A stretch of DNA of 64,000 nucleotides from Raffaelea ambrosiae (Eukaryota > Ascomycota > Sordariomycetes > Ophiostomatales > Ophiostomataceae). A program made the translations under genes and the position numbers. The notes under the pieces are model-generated. The model worked only from the letters and a program-made list of their open reading frames with translations, made no database searches and was not told the DNA's origin. Position 1 is the first letter of the stretch. Each line of letters begins with the position of its first letter. The stretch lies in the NCBI GenBank assembly GCA_002778195.1, contig PCDI01000009.1, forward strand, positions 314,291-378,290, given 5' to 3'. Positions 12,178 through 24,145 of this stretch are shown here, in pieces.

Positions 12178-12471
12178 GGCTCTTTGCAGCACAACGCCTT
12201 TTCAGAGATCTCTCAGAGTAGAACAAAAGGTAAGATATTGGTGTCACGGCGGACCTGTTTCTTGGTTGGCGAATCGTTCGGCTTTTTGGATCTGGCGAAG
12301 AATGCTGATTTCCCTTGAATTTCTGTCTTGCAGAAGAGGTCAATATCAGAGCAACAACACGCTGACCCACGCCCAGTGAGGCCCTTCTATACTCTACTCA
12401 CACGCAAACACGCGGACATGAACGCATACCAATCCATCCATGCAAACAAGCACACGCGTACACACACTCTC

Positions 12472-12488
12472 ATATATATATATATATA
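12472..12488. repeat. (TA)n microsatellite
   Basis: Uninterrupted TA dinucleotides in the 5' flank of the zinc-finger gene, followed by further TATA-like sequence to about 12507. Confidence 0.7.
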
Positions 12489-12984
12489 CACATGTATATA
12501 TTTACATATGCACCTGGCCGGGGTATGAGAACAATATGCTGCACTGTCCACTGTCACCCTACGCAGCCTTCTACGATTAAACCGTACCAGGCAAGGGTAC
12601 GGCAAATTTTGGGATGCCACCCTCAATTCACGTGGCTGTCACGACAAGAGCTGAACTTCGGTGACCACAGCTGCCCTAAGAAGGCACAGACGGGACGATA
12701 ATTTAGCGGATGACGGCGTCGAAGGAGCGGAGCGGGAATTCCTGCGAGACATTTGCTACCGAATGAGTGCGAGCTTACTGGCCGTATAACGAGCGACGGT
12801 TTCTGAGCTGCCGCCAGCTTGAGCCTCCTTCGTGGCGCCCTCCCTATGCCACACTAGGGTCACAGTTTGCCACTTCCAGTCCACGTTTTGTGTAACAGGG
12901 ACACGGTGTGGCAGTGGTAAGGTCGATCGTGTGTGTGCCCGGCTAATGGAAGGCGAGATGCATCCAGCTCCTTGGACCACTTCC

Positions 12985-13025
12985 CTTGAAGCAGGTCCTT
13001 GAAGCAGGTCCTTGAAGCAGCATCT
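12985..13025. repeat. 15-base tandem repeat (CCTTGAAGCAGGT type)
   Basis: Three near-identical units containing CTTGAAGCAG follow each other, and diverged relatives continue to about 13065. Non-coding. Confidence 0.6.
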
Positions 13026-14135
13026 GGGGCCGGCTTCTTGAGTCAGCTTGGAGGTCCAGCTCCTTGACTTGGTTTACGGGGCGTGTTCTGGACGAGACCC
13101 ACAAGCCCGCGTTGCACCCAGTGCTGCAAGAGCGAAAAGCAAGAAGAAGGTGGGCAGTCTCACCAGCTTCTTACAGTCACCGGCCGAGCATCATTTTCCT
13201 AGTCTGGGCGACTGCATGGATGCGGGTTGAAGACACTAGCTTCCTTCACTCGGAACAGCCGAGCAGGGAGCGTAGTGCGGAACCAACGCGCTGGACCCGT
13301 TCTCAAGCGGAAACGAGGGTCACGCCGGCACCGTGCATGCCACGTCTACGTCTGGAATGCGCGACAAAATGGGCAGGAGGGAACGGCGAACGGCGAGCGG
13401 GCGGGCAGAGGACGGAGAGGCAATGGCAGCGCAAGGATCAATAGCGCCTCCGCCCTCCATCAAACAAATTAAAAGGGCGGCGCCAAAAACGGCAACGGCC
13501 AGCCTAGGCGTACGGGACATGCAACCATGACGCCGCGTGCGGGTGAAACAGATGCGCCGAACAAACGAACCCAACCAGAAGAAAATATGGAGGAACGCTA
13601 ACGAGCAACGAGAAACGGGAAGCCAAGACAGTCATGGCTTGTGATGTGAAATAGAAAGCTGAGAAACGGACGCGGCATAGGAGAGAAACAGAAGGCAAGG
13701 GTGTGAAGCGGTCCACAAGGAGGGACCCAAAATGGGGCACCGAAAGCAAGGCGTACACTATTCCAAGGATGGGGCGCGAATGAATGGGGGGCCTCGCAAA
13801 GCTGCGACAATAAAAAACGACACGAGACAGAAACTGGGAAGACAAAGCAAGAACCCCTCCCTCCCCCCTCCAGAAAAAGCAAAGAAGAAGAAGAAGAAGA
13901 AAGAAGAAGAGGAGCGTTTTGGCTAACTATAGGCGATCTTCTGTGCCCAATGGGAGCGCGTGGAAGGAGAGATCTTGTCTGGATGTCATCTTTGGCAACG
14001 GGTAAGCCAGCTGCAGAAGGCGGACAAACTGCATGACAAAAACGGGGGTTTGTCACATGAGGAGGCAAGGAGCGTAAAGAGAAACGAGCAGGGAAGAGGA
14101 ACGGCAACGGGGTTCATGAAAAGGGAATGGGGGGA

Positions 14136-14183
14136 AAGGGACGAGAGGAACGAGAGGAACGAGAGGAACGAAAGGAACGAAAT
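14136..14183. repeat. 9-base tandem repeat (ACGAGAGGA type)
   Basis: About five units of ACGAGAGGA and its variants. One frame reads Glu-Arg-Asn repeatedly, but the surrounding frame has no protein character. Confidence 0.65.
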
Positions 14184-14658
14184 GAGCAAAAGGAAAGAAA
14201 CGAAAGCGAGGACCACGACTAAGAAGGACCAAAATTACCCAAAACGGAAAATAGACGGAGGCCGACATATGCCAACCCTGACGACAGACAAAAGCAAGAT
14301 CTGAGGGAAGCTAAGTGGGAAGGGGTACGGAGGGGTACCGATGGCATGGGGGGGGGATAGCAGGAGATGGAAGATCGACACGGGACAGACTAGGAAGGAG
14401 GAAGCCACAAACATGAGACTGGATGCTGGAAACGAGAGCGGAATACGGCGGCGGCAGAACAAGCCGCAAAAGGCAGAAGGAGACGAAGATGGAAGGATAC
14501 AGCCAAGACTGGTCAAGACAAGCGAGCCCTGTCTGGCTAGGCACGCCAGGCACGAGCGCGGTTGGGGCACGGGTTTCTCAGGTAAGGGGGGAAAGGATCC
14601 AGCAGCAGCTGATCCCGGGCATCGCCGGTCCTTGCTCATGCCAGGCCGCCCGGCACAA

Positions 14659-14829
14659 CTGGGCGATCTTCCCCGGACGTATGGCCAGCCCACGGCTGGT
14701 GATCCATGGCTGGTGCTTGAGGGAAGAGGAGAGAGAGGGAGGGGGGGGNCTGGGCGATCTTCCCCGGACGTATGGCCAGCCCACGGCTGGTGATCCATGG
14801 CTGGTGCTTGAGGGAAGAGGAGAGAGAGG
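14659..14829. repeat. 80-base duplication around a single N (assembly join)
   Basis: The sequence at 14659-14738 recurs at 14750-14829, offset by 91 bases, with a G-run and a single N (14749) between the copies. The likeliest reading is two overlapping contig ends joined without being merged, caused by the G homopolymer. It is not a biological repeat. Confidence 0.8.
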
Positions 14830-15290
14830 GTGTGGGAGGGTATGCGGATCTGTCTGTGTGCGCTGCCGGTGTCGTTGCGGCTTACGGTGGGAAAAACTCA
14901 GGCAAACTGTCCAAGACACCCCAAGGACAGCCTAGGCGCAGTCTCAAGACACTGCAGGGCGTTGTGCCGTTCGCTTCTCACGACGAGACCCGCCCGGATG
15001 GTTCCCTGGGCTTGGATGGCAAGTTGCGGTTGGGCTGTTGCTGGGCTGGACTGGGCTGTGCGGCTGCACGGGTCAGTGAGACGGGGGAGGGGCGTGTGAG
15101 TGTGTGTTGAGCTTGAGGGTGTAGTTATAGGGGCGTGGGTGTGGATGCCGAGCACAGCATGTTCTCGCAGTGCACGATGGGCAGCTATGCCAGAAGTAGG
15201 CAAGCGGTGGGGGGGGGAGTGAGGCAGGGCTGTTGGCAGCTGGGACTCTTCGGACTCCGGGTGCCAGGGATAGGTGTGTGAAGCTGTGTT

Positions 15291-15420
15291 TTGGAGAGGT
15301 TGTGGTGGTTGTGGTGGTTGTGGTGGCTGTGGTGGCTGTGGTGGGTGGTTGTGGTTGCCGCGGTGGTTGCGGGGGTTGCAGCGGTTGCGGTGATTGCGGT
15401 GATTGCGGTGGTCTGGGCGA
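15291..15420. repeat. GGTTGT/GGTTGC/GGTGATTGC tandem array
   Basis: About 130 bases of imperfect G/T-rich units with GG doublets every three to six bases on the plus strand. The minus strand encodes only His/Thr/Ala-rich nonsense. It may form a weak two-tetrad G-quadruplex, which is inference. Confidence 0.65.
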
Positions 15421-16503
15421 TTTGCGGTTGATATGCGTTGATGTCATAGTGTTCTAATCTGGTGATGTTTGATATGGTTAGACCTGTTCTTAGACCTGTT
15501 CTTTGAATTCTGCAATGCAAGCTGCCATTCTTCAAATCTGGGCCGATCCACGTGCTTTTTGAGGCTACTCGACTCTGGAGCAGTTTCAAAGTAGTCACAG
15601 AATGGCTGTTGGGCTGTGTTTGCAGCTGCCATGCTGTCTCCAGTCGGGTATACCCCGTGTACGCATTTCTACATAGTAGTCGGCGACTACGAAACGCGGG
15701 CACGCCAGAGAGGTGGCCGAAGTAGACCGCGGCAGCTGAAAGAGCGGTTCTGGCCTGTCTACGTGCGGTCGTGCCATTCTCGGGCAGTTGTACCTATTAC
15801 AGAGTACGAGTACGATAATGAGCGGGCACTCGTCCTCTGCGGAAGGGGGGGATGCAACGAGATCTAAGAAGGGGAAGGGCTGGCGAGGAAGGGCTGGCAA
15901 GGAAGGGGCAGCGGCAAGAAGAGCTGTGACTGCCAGGACCAGGGAAAAGAGCTTGTAAATTTTTTCTTCTTGAAAAAGGAAGATTGGACAGAAAAAAAGG
16001 AGAAGCGTGAGAAAATGGGGATGGAAAGAGAGACGGAGATCTGATTGGACGCGACACAGGCACAAGTCAAACGCAGATGGACAAATAGGGAAAGAACGAA
16101 GGACAGGATTTGACTCGAACGATGACGTTTGTAGCAAATGGGGGGGGGTTTGAATTAGGGCAATGGGGATGGGATGGGGGCAGACCGGGCTGGCCGCGGG
16201 GCTGCTTACCGGAAGGGAAAGAACGACAGAGAGAGCAGACGACGTCCACTGGTAGCCTCCAAGTGACGTCTTCCAGGGCGTGTTGATACAGGGCAAGGTG
16301 CTGAACTCCACCTGACAGTGGAGATCTGTGTACACTACAGACGCACACCATCGTGTGTTGTTCTTCCTCTTGCTTCCCACCTTCCAAAAACACTGGGATT
16401 TTTTCAATTTGGCATGTTTCCACGCTTACGCTCGGGATGGGGAATGTTCGCTTTTCGCCTCTTTTTTTTTCGCCTCTTCTTCGTGTTTTATGCGGCTGGT
16501 TGG

Positions 16504-16525
16504 TTTTTTTTTTTTTTTTTTTTTT
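16504..16525. repeat. 22-base T homopolymer
   Basis: An uninterrupted T run followed by GGAGGGGGGG. It is non-coding and prone to length error. Confidence 0.8.
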
Positions 16526-18440
16526 GGAGGGGGGGGAAGGAATTGTGGACTCTTTTTGACATGGGGCCATGTCAAATATATAGAAAAACTGCCAGAGCCC
16601 GGCTCTTGCCATGCAGATGTATAAAAAGTCGTCGCATCTCCTCCTCTTAAAATAGAGTATGGCACTCCCGGCTGTGAGAAACGACCCGGGAGAAGGGGCC
16701 CGACTGGGAAAGGGGAAGGTGACAGGAAGGATGGAGTGGAGGATGCCCAAGAAAAAGGAACAAGTGGAAAAACTCTAGAGGAAGGGGACCTAGAGAGGCA
16801 AAAAGAGGCAACGGAGATCGACGACATGCTGACAGGCGGGTAAAGAAACCGACGAACCGCGACGAGGCAGATATGGCATGACAGAAAAACTGACACACGG
16901 GGGAGTTCATACAAAAGAGGCCAACCGGCAGACCGATGGAATCCGGCATGAGAGAGTAGAGAGCAGCTGGACGAGGATACAAAGAAGTCTATTTTACTTG
17001 TTTATTGATTGATTGATTAATTATCTTGATTTATTCCTTTTATTTTATTGATTTATTTTGACACCCATATTTCTTTTTTCTTTTCTTTTGCCTCGCCAAA
17101 ACTCTCTCCAGGGCAATCCATCAGCCTTGGCCATCAGCCCTGTCGTCTTTGAGCTATGGGCACCTTTTACACTGTCTGTTAAAGTACTACGTTTGAAAAA
17201 AAGAAAACAAAAAAAGGAAAACAAAACAAAACAAAAAACCAAACTCGTACTCGTATCTTGCGAGCATGACCCTTATTCTTCAGGCCTCCTATGGCTCTTC
17301 TAGATCCTCTCTGGCTTCCGTTCTATTACCCTCTGTCTTTCTCTGGTATGCCCTACCATGGTAGGTGAATTTCTCTTTTCGATCCTCTGCATATAGCATG
17401 TCTCACAAAAGTTGTCAAGCTATTTCCCGACCCCTGCAGCATTCTAGTTTACCCCCCCCCCCACTACGCACTACGCTCTTTCTTGCTCACTCGTATCCCA
17501 GCGGGACAAGGCGGAAGAGCATTTCTTCTAGAAAAGACCGACGAACTGAGTGTAGCATCGGGAGACTGTAGTGATATATGACAGGAAGTAACTAAAAGCG
17601 GAAAGGTATTAGTGGGAAGCCCTTGATGGAACGGGCCAAACGTACGACCGGTGCGGTAGAGAGGTGTAAGATACGTGGTAAGGGCTTGTGCGAGCACATG
17701 TGTACATGACGGTCGTGGTCAGGCTTATATTGAAGCACAGTCTAGATTCATAAATATGAATGCGCGGGAAATATGGCTGAGACTTGAAATGCATGGTGGA
17801 CCGACTGGCCACTTTGAGTAAGCATATCGTCACAAAAATCCATCAGAGCCAGACGTCCGGCGGTCCGTGTGAGAGGGGTGTCTGAACCAAGCTGAAGGAT
17901 ATGGATCGGTGAGCATAGAGGTGAGAGGAAGGTGTGAAGTGTGGTGAGTGTAAAGGGACAGAGGTCCAAAATATGGGGCAAATGTGCCGGTTTGAAAGTG
18001 TGAAGAGCAGAGGGTGTGACGGCACCGGCGAGGAAGACTAGGGTGATCAAATAGAAGTGATAACTGATGAAACTGACAGGTGGGATACTCATGACAGCTG
18101 GACATGATCTTTGAGCAAGTGGCTAGTCCGAGCAAGTAAGCATCAAAGACTGGCTGGAACTAACAAGAATGGCAACTCGTTGTGATGGCGAACGCTTGCG
18201 TGCATTCCCGTGCACCTGCAGAAACGCACAGTACCTCTTTCTTGTTCTTATTGCCCTTTCCTTTCCTTTCTTTCCTTTCTTTCCTCTCTTTCCTTTTTTC
18301 TTTTCGTTCCGTTTCTTTTCTTTTCTTCTTCCTTTCTTTGTCTTCCTTTGGACGGCGAAGCCGGCACAACTATGTGATACTACGGTGTGCGCATCGCGCT
18401 TGTTTTCTTCTTTCCCCTCTTGCGAGGGGTTCTATCTGGC

Positions 18441-18461
18441 TGTGTGTGTGTGTGTGTGTGT
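18441..18461. repeat. (GT)n microsatellite
   Basis: An uninterrupted GT dinucleotide tract in the long divergent intergenic region, downstream of a TTTCC/TTTTC-rich stretch at about 18260-18340. Confidence 0.75.
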
Positions 18462-20490
18462 ATGAGCTGGTTTGTTCTCTTAACCATTACACGTGTTTGC
18501 AGTATTTGTTCTGTAGTTGTTTTGTACGTTTTCGTCGTAATTTGGCTTTTTTGGATTTTTTTTTCCAAAGAAAGTTTCTCATACCTTTCTGTTCACACAT
18601 CACGCTTTCAATCCCGATTTCTTCATCTTCACTTATCCCTGTCTCTGCTGTGTATAGACACTGTGTTTTCTTGTTTGGTCCCGGTGGTTTGCCGTTTGTC
18701 ACGTCTCCGGCATCTTGTCATTTGCTGTCGGGGTACGTGCCCGATGTGCGGCTGCCCGTGTCTTTGGGCGTTTGCGTCGCTTTCCCGTTAGTGGACGCCT
18801 GCATGGGTGATCATCATGGCGAGGGGGGCAATACTAACCAGATATCGAGTCTTGACTGCCATTATTTATCTTACGATTCCGCGCTCTCCCTGCGGTGTCA
18901 AGTACATATACCAAGGTACATGGTAGTTTGTAATCTGGTGTTGGCGACTACACAGTACAGATCCAGGTGATCCAGGGTGGTTCAGCGGCTCCAGACGGCC
19001 TAATCAAAAACGGCAAGGCGTCCCCAGAAAAGGAAGCTATTTTAGAAGACTTTCTCGAAGCGGCTTCGTGCATGGCCTTAGTAGCACAAGGAGGGAGAGC
19101 CCAGAAGGCAAGGTATCTTATTATGTATGCGACGGGAGTGTGCTACGGCAGGCTAAGCAAATCGAGCTGGCCATGCGGACCACGCAGGCCGCACAGGTAC
19201 GCGGACCACATGGAGAGGGTTGGGCATTGAGCAAAAAAAAAAAGAAACGTGGGAAGCATGGTATGCAACAGAGAGACTGGGGGGGAGAGGACCAATGAAG
19301 TAAAGAGGTGAGAAGAGAAAAGATACACACACACAAAAAAAAAAAAAAAGACACGTCTGATATGGCAGACCAAGAAAAACGAGGCAGCCCAAAAGAATTA
19401 CCAAGCATGTCTATCGCCAATACGGAGACCGCCCGATTGAGTGATGCGTTGGGTTTGTATCGCCGGGAAAGAAACCCTCCGACAGACTGTAGAAACCACT
19501 TCCTTGGGCAGGGAAACGAGTTCATGAGCTGGCGAACCTGGAAATCTAGAATTTAGAACGTCTTGAACATGTAGAGAAAAGAGCTGAAATAAATCTTGAA
19601 ACCTGGTAAAGCTGATTCGCCCTGCATACCAAGCACGGGGCAGAAACAGCAGGTTTTATCTGTCGGTCCAAGCGAGACACGGCTCGGATGAGGGCGCGGG
19701 TGAGCCAGCAGTGCCGAGTTGTGATTCCGAGGAAGAGCCGTACTTGTACGGTGTAAGTATTGACCATCTAACTAGTGAACTAGTTATTAGTAGTTCACGT
19801 ACGAACTCACTCTTGATGGATATTAGAGAGGTCTTTTGTGGCTGCTCGTCGATGGTGTGGCGTCGTGGCGCTGAAAAGTTGGGCTGCACAGGTGGCTCGT
19901 GCGTGGGCAGCTTGCCAGCTGGCCGAGGCTGTGACAGCTGGCACGTAGGTGTGCTTGCTCCACTTTCTGGGTCTGCCTTATCGGAGCCGTCACGCTGCCT
20001 CTGGCACACACAGTGACCCCGTGCCTGCCGCCTTTGCCACAGCACCACCGCTCTTTTTGCTGCGGGCAGCACCTTCCCGACATTCTGCCATGCCCTTCGC
20101 GCCTTCCACGCCCGAGACCTGCCAGGCCAACCAGCGACCACAGAGCCCTCTCGCTGGCCTTTCTGGTATCGAACTTCCATCGACGTTTGGCCTTTTTTGG
20201 GGGCCATTGCATTCGACGAACCGACTCCATCTCCCTCTCGCTCAGCATCTTTCCTCTCTGTCTCTCTATCTCTGACACGCCGACCCACTCGGCTGTTCTC
20301 TCCAAAACGCCGTCTCCGTCTCCTCGTTTCGACGGGTCCTCTCCTGATATCGCCACCTCGACACAGAAGAGCGTGCGAATCAGACACATAGCAATGAAAC
20401 AAGGGTCTTGTGACTTGCTCTAGACGCACAAACGACGACAGACGCAGTGCCGAGAAAAAAACAGAGGAGGGACAGGCCTTGCAGAAGAAG

Positions 20491-20510
20491 ACTCTCTCTC
20501 TCTCTCTCTT
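20491..20510. repeat. (CT)n microsatellite in the FYVE-RING 5' flank
   Basis: An uninterrupted CT tract about 450 bases upstream of the start codon at 20963. CT-rich tracts are common near fungal transcription starts, so it may mark the promoter-proximal region. Confidence 0.65.
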
Positions 20511-20802
20511 TCGCTGCCTATCAGCCCTGCTAATTAGCCTCAACACTGTCAGGCTGCAGTAACAAGATCGTTTACTCAGCAACATTTCCGCCCAACCAAG
20601 ACCAACAAGTTCGGGCCAGATCGGGCCAGACCGAGTCAGATCGACGAGCCCGACCGCATCGACCGCATCGAGCAGTTGTGGCTGCATCATACCGCCTCGC
20701 TTGCAGCCTGCCTACCTGCCTGGTTGCCTGCCTGTCTTGCCTCTTGGGGGCTGGCACTGAGGGAAAGAGTGCGTTGTCTACACGTCCGCACGAGGAGGGA
20801 AA

Positions 20803-20844
20803 CACACGCACACACACACACACACACACGCACGCACGCACGCA
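20803..20844. repeat. (AC)n-(GCAC)n microsatellite
   Basis: AC dinucleotides turn into GCAC tetranucleotides. The tract lies about 120 bases upstream of the FYVE-RING start codon, probably in its 5' leader. Confidence 0.75.
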
Positions 20845-20962
20845 AGGCTGGCTAGGCAGATCCAGATCCGTCTTGTGTGTCAAAACCTTGCCTTCCTTGC
20901 CCACGGCCTGACCGCCCGTCCACAGGCACACTGTGTACCTCCCGCGCACATGCTTTCTGAAG

Positions 20963-23623
20963 ATGGCGTCCACTCGCGCTGAGGGGGGCGCAGACGGCCC
21001 GATAATGATCGACAGCAGCAGCAACAGAGACGATAACACCGCCGACCGTGCTGCCGGTGCTGCAGCAGTCGATCATGGCCCGGCGCAGAGGCGAGACACC
21101 GGCAAGGCTGCCGCAGAGTCCGTGGTGGCGCAGACAGTGACTCCCAGGCCTAGCCAGCAGCCTAGCCAGCAGCCTGACCAGAAGCCTGATCAGCAGCCTG
21201 GCCAGAAAACACACCAGACTCCGCCGACCCAGCAGACCACGCCAGACAGCGCTGTTCTCGCAGGCCCGGTGCCCCCCACGCCGGCCATGCCGGCCACGCC
21301 TCTCGCGAGCTCTGCCGGACAGTCACCCCCCCGGCCGGAGTCTCCCAGCACGGCTTTCACCACGCCTTCCCGGCTTCCTCGACCGTCCTCCAGAACCTCC
21401 AGAACCCCCTCTGCCTCCTCGACGCTGACGACGCAGCCCGCGACGCCTGGCCCGTCCGCCCTCTCCTCGCGGCCCTCCTCCGCCAGCTTTCCGAGCCAGA
21501 TACGGGCGCGCTCGCCGCCGCTGCCGCCGCTGCCGCCACAGCCCCTCGAGCCAACCACCAGGGCCGAGTCACGCCTGCCCCGACCGCCCCGGAAACCACA
21601 GCAGCAGCCCCGTACACGCTCGGCCTCGCCGCCGCTCTCCCCACCGCCGCCGGCGTCCACCTTCCGTCGGGAGTCCGCAGAGCCCATGGAGTGGACACCG
21701 ACAGCCCCGGCATCATTGATTCCCCGGCCCATATCGGCTGATACACCCGAGCCAGCTCCCAGCACTGCTCGTGTTCCTTCGTTTTCCACGTTGGTCCAAG
21801 GCCTGCCTAAGAACCAGCCACAGGGCCAGCTACAGGGCCAGCCACAGGGCCAGCCACAGGGCCAGCCACAGGGCCGGCTGCCGGTGTTCCTCCCGCCGGT
21901 GTTCCTGCCGCAGAGCCAGCTTCCGCGGCAGCGCACGCAGCAATCGCAAACGCAGCGGCCGCCTGTCCCGCCGTCTTCGTCTCTGCCGCCCCATGCGCGT
22001 CCGCTACCACTCCCACCGACCCCTCCTGCTCCTCCACCCCACTCCTCGTCTGCTGGGCCCTCCGTCCGCCAGGCCCCCTTGGCAGCCTCCTCGACAGCCT
22101 CCTTGGCAGCCCGATCCTCGCAGGGCCAGCAGACCCAGCGGGCTCAGCAAACCCAGCGGGCTCAGCAGTCACAGCAGCCACAGCAGCCGCCGCGACAAGA
22201 GGCACGGCAAGAGGCACAGCAAGAGTCTCGCCAGCCAACCGGCGAGGCGGCGGCGGCTCACGAGGCGCGGCTGAGACAACTGGCGCGAGACGCCGAGGAG
22301 CTCCCGCAAGAGGCCCTTGATGAGCGCGCTTGGAGGGCCGTAGAGAGATTGATCAAACCACCGCGAAACGCCGAGGAGGCCCGGCTGCTACAGCAGATAG
22401 AGGAGGACCAGCAAATCCAGGCTGCTGCTCGCCAGGCCCGCCAGGCCCGCCAGGCCCAGCAGCCTCAAGCCCAGGCTCTGCCACCCTCTCGTCAGACACA
22501 GCCACCCCGACAGGAACAGCAACCTCCGATCCGGATCCAGGAGGTCCAGATCCCGCAGTCAGCCCAGCAGCCAGGCCAGCAGCCAGGCCAGCAGCCAGTC
22601 CAGCAAGTCCAGATCCAGCAGCCTCCTCAGCCACACTCCCAGCGGCGGCCCCAGCCGGCACGCCGCGAGCCGTCTGAACTTACCCTGCCGCGCTGGCAGC
22701 CTGACGCAGAGGTCACCGTCTGTCCCATCTGCCACACCCAGTTCAGCTTCCTGGTCCGAAAGCATCACTGCAGGTAAGTTGTTGAACGTCTGCTGAACGA
22801 TGACTGTCGGCTTTCCGCCTCGGGGGGTTTTTTTTCCTCCTTTTTTATTTCTCTTTTCTCTTTTTGTTTTATCGTGTTTTGCCTGCCTCTGATGTGTCTC
22901 TGTTGGCTCGTCTTCCGTTCTGCCTTTCACGTCTTTCCGTCACGTCTTCTGCCACTCAGCCTCGTCCTCTTGTCCTCTTGACATCTTCCTCTAACCTTCT
23001 GATCTACCACCTTCATCTCTGATGCCATACTCTAACAACCTCGTTTTAGAAAATGCGGTCGCGTCGTCTGTAATTCTTGCTCGCCACATAGGATAACAAT
23101 TCCCTATCAGTATATTGTACGGCCGCAGAATTCCAACGCGCAGCAATCCTCTACCACTGCCGCCCTGCTCGGCAGCTTGTCTGGCGAGATCAGTGGTACC
23201 GGCGCCTACATCGGCAGCGGCGGCGCGAGTAGCCGGAATAACAACAACGACAACAACAACAGCTTCGAAACGCCCAACCTCACTGGCGGCGAGCGTGTCC
23301 GGCTGTGCAACCCCTGCGTCCCGGACCCTAACACCACGCCGCCCCAGAACCAGGGCTCCGCTGCATCGACCGCTGCTACCGTCAACGCTACCAATGCGTC
23401 CCGTGCCCATCAGCGGTCCTTGAGCAGCGCCTCGGCCAACCCACGGCAGTTTGCCCCGTCGTTTATGACCGGCTTCTACGGCTCCGGAGCCGCCAGCAGC
23501 AGCTCTAGCCAACCGGCCCCCGCACTCGGTTACGGCACCGTGACAGGTGCAGGGTCCCGGCACCAGCATCGCCAACACCGGCATAGCGTCCCGCATCCGT
23601 CTGGCAGTATGTCGTACCCGCCA

Positions 23624-23657
<34 letters not shown>

Positions 23658-24145
23658 CGCAACAGCCACGCCCACAGCGGCCTCCGCTTGCTGAGGAGGA
23701 TGAGTGCCCCGTTTGCCACCTGGAGCTGCCGTCGCGCAATCTGCCCAACTTTGAAGCTCGGCGGGAAGCCCACATCAACGACTGCATCATGTCGCATAGC
23801 CGGTACTCTGGAAGCGTTGGAGGAAGCAGCGGCAGTCCAAACAACAGGGGCCAGGCCCAAGCAGGGCCCAGTTCGGGCTTTGGAAATCCTCGTAGCGGCG
23901 GCGAGAGCAGCAGTTCTTCGCCCCCGCCGCCGCTGCGGCGGACAGGCATGTTCCCGTACCTCGCCACAGAAAAGGATTGCGTCGACGCGGCTGAGTGCAC
24001 TATCTGTTTGGAGGAGTTTGAAGTGGGCGTGCCGATGGCCCGGCTGGAGTGTCTGTGCCGCTTCCATAAGCGGTGCATCTGTGCTTGGTTTGAGAAGCAT
24101 CCGGGCCGCTGTCCGGTTCACCAGCACGACAGTTACGGATACTAG
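20963..24145 (+). CDS. pib1: FYVE and RING zinc-finger protein, Pib1-like endosomal E3 ligase
   Basis: Predicted ubiquitin ligase recruited to PI3P-rich endosomes. Yeast Pib1 also has an FYVE finger followed by a C-terminal RING. Two exons, 20963-22773 and 23050-24145, restore frame inside the FYVE finger and give 968 residues. Residues 1-570 are disordered and rich in Pro, Gln and Ser, with a PQGQ repeat (21810-21875). The FYVE finger starts at about W578 (WQPD), with C587/C590, the basic RKHHCR motif (599-604) spanning the intron, then KCG and CNSC. An Asn- and Ser-rich insert separates its later cysteines. A CPVC...HINDC finger of UBZ-like spacing (coded at about 23700-23790) follows. The C-terminal RING-type finger begins CTIC and ends CPVH. 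Yeast Pib1 is much shorter, so most of the extra length is disorder. The ATG at 20963 opens the frame; another at 20950 is out of frame. Confidence 0.85.
21810..21875 (+). repeat. 12-base coding repeat (PQGQ)
   Basis: CAGGGCCAGCCA-type units repeat about five times within the disordered N-terminal part of the FYVE-RING protein, encoding Pro-Gln-Gly-Gln. Copy number is likely to vary between strains. Confidence 0.7.

Larger units (their letters stand above)
12178..20962. other. 8.8-kb divergent intergenic region without a supported gene
   Basis: This lies between two 5' ends: the zinc-finger gene (minus) and the FYVE-RING gene (plus). Many open frames exist, but their translations are Ser/Pro/Arg/Phe-biased, lack domains and overlap on several strands. 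Contents include a (TA)n tract at about 12472-12488, short tandem arrays (12985-13025, 14136-14183, 15291-15420), a 22-T run (16504-16525), (GT)n at 18441-18461, (CT)n at 20491-20510 and (AC)n at 20803-20844. There is also an assembly join at 14749. The last 500 bases before 20963 are probably the 5' leader of the FYVE-RING gene. Long upstream regulatory DNA or unannotated non-coding transcripts are possible. Confidence 0.4.

Noticed and set aside
15595..16407. 270-codon minus-strand frame in the 8.8-kb intergenic region
   Set aside because: Pro/Ser/Leu/Phe-rich translation typical of C/T-rich non-coding DNA; no homology recognised.
18182..18970. 262-codon plus-strand frame
   Set aside because: Runs through TTTC repeats and a GT microsatellite and encodes Phe/Ser/Val repeats. 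Not a gene.
19656..20690. 344-codon minus-strand frame upstream of the FYVE-RING gene
   Set aside because: No ATG at its start and no domain; it overlaps the likely promoter and leader of the plus-strand gene.
12178..20962. tRNA, 5S rRNA or snoRNA genes in the long intergenic regions
   Set aside because: Reading by eye for A-box and TTCGA-type B-box pairs at the right spacing gave nothing convincing. A covariance-model scan would be decisive.
1886..24145. Secondary-metabolite or mating-pheromone gene cluster around the Ste6-like pump
   Set aside because: No synthase, prenyltransferase, CAAX protease or pheromone precursor was found; the neighbours are unrelated.
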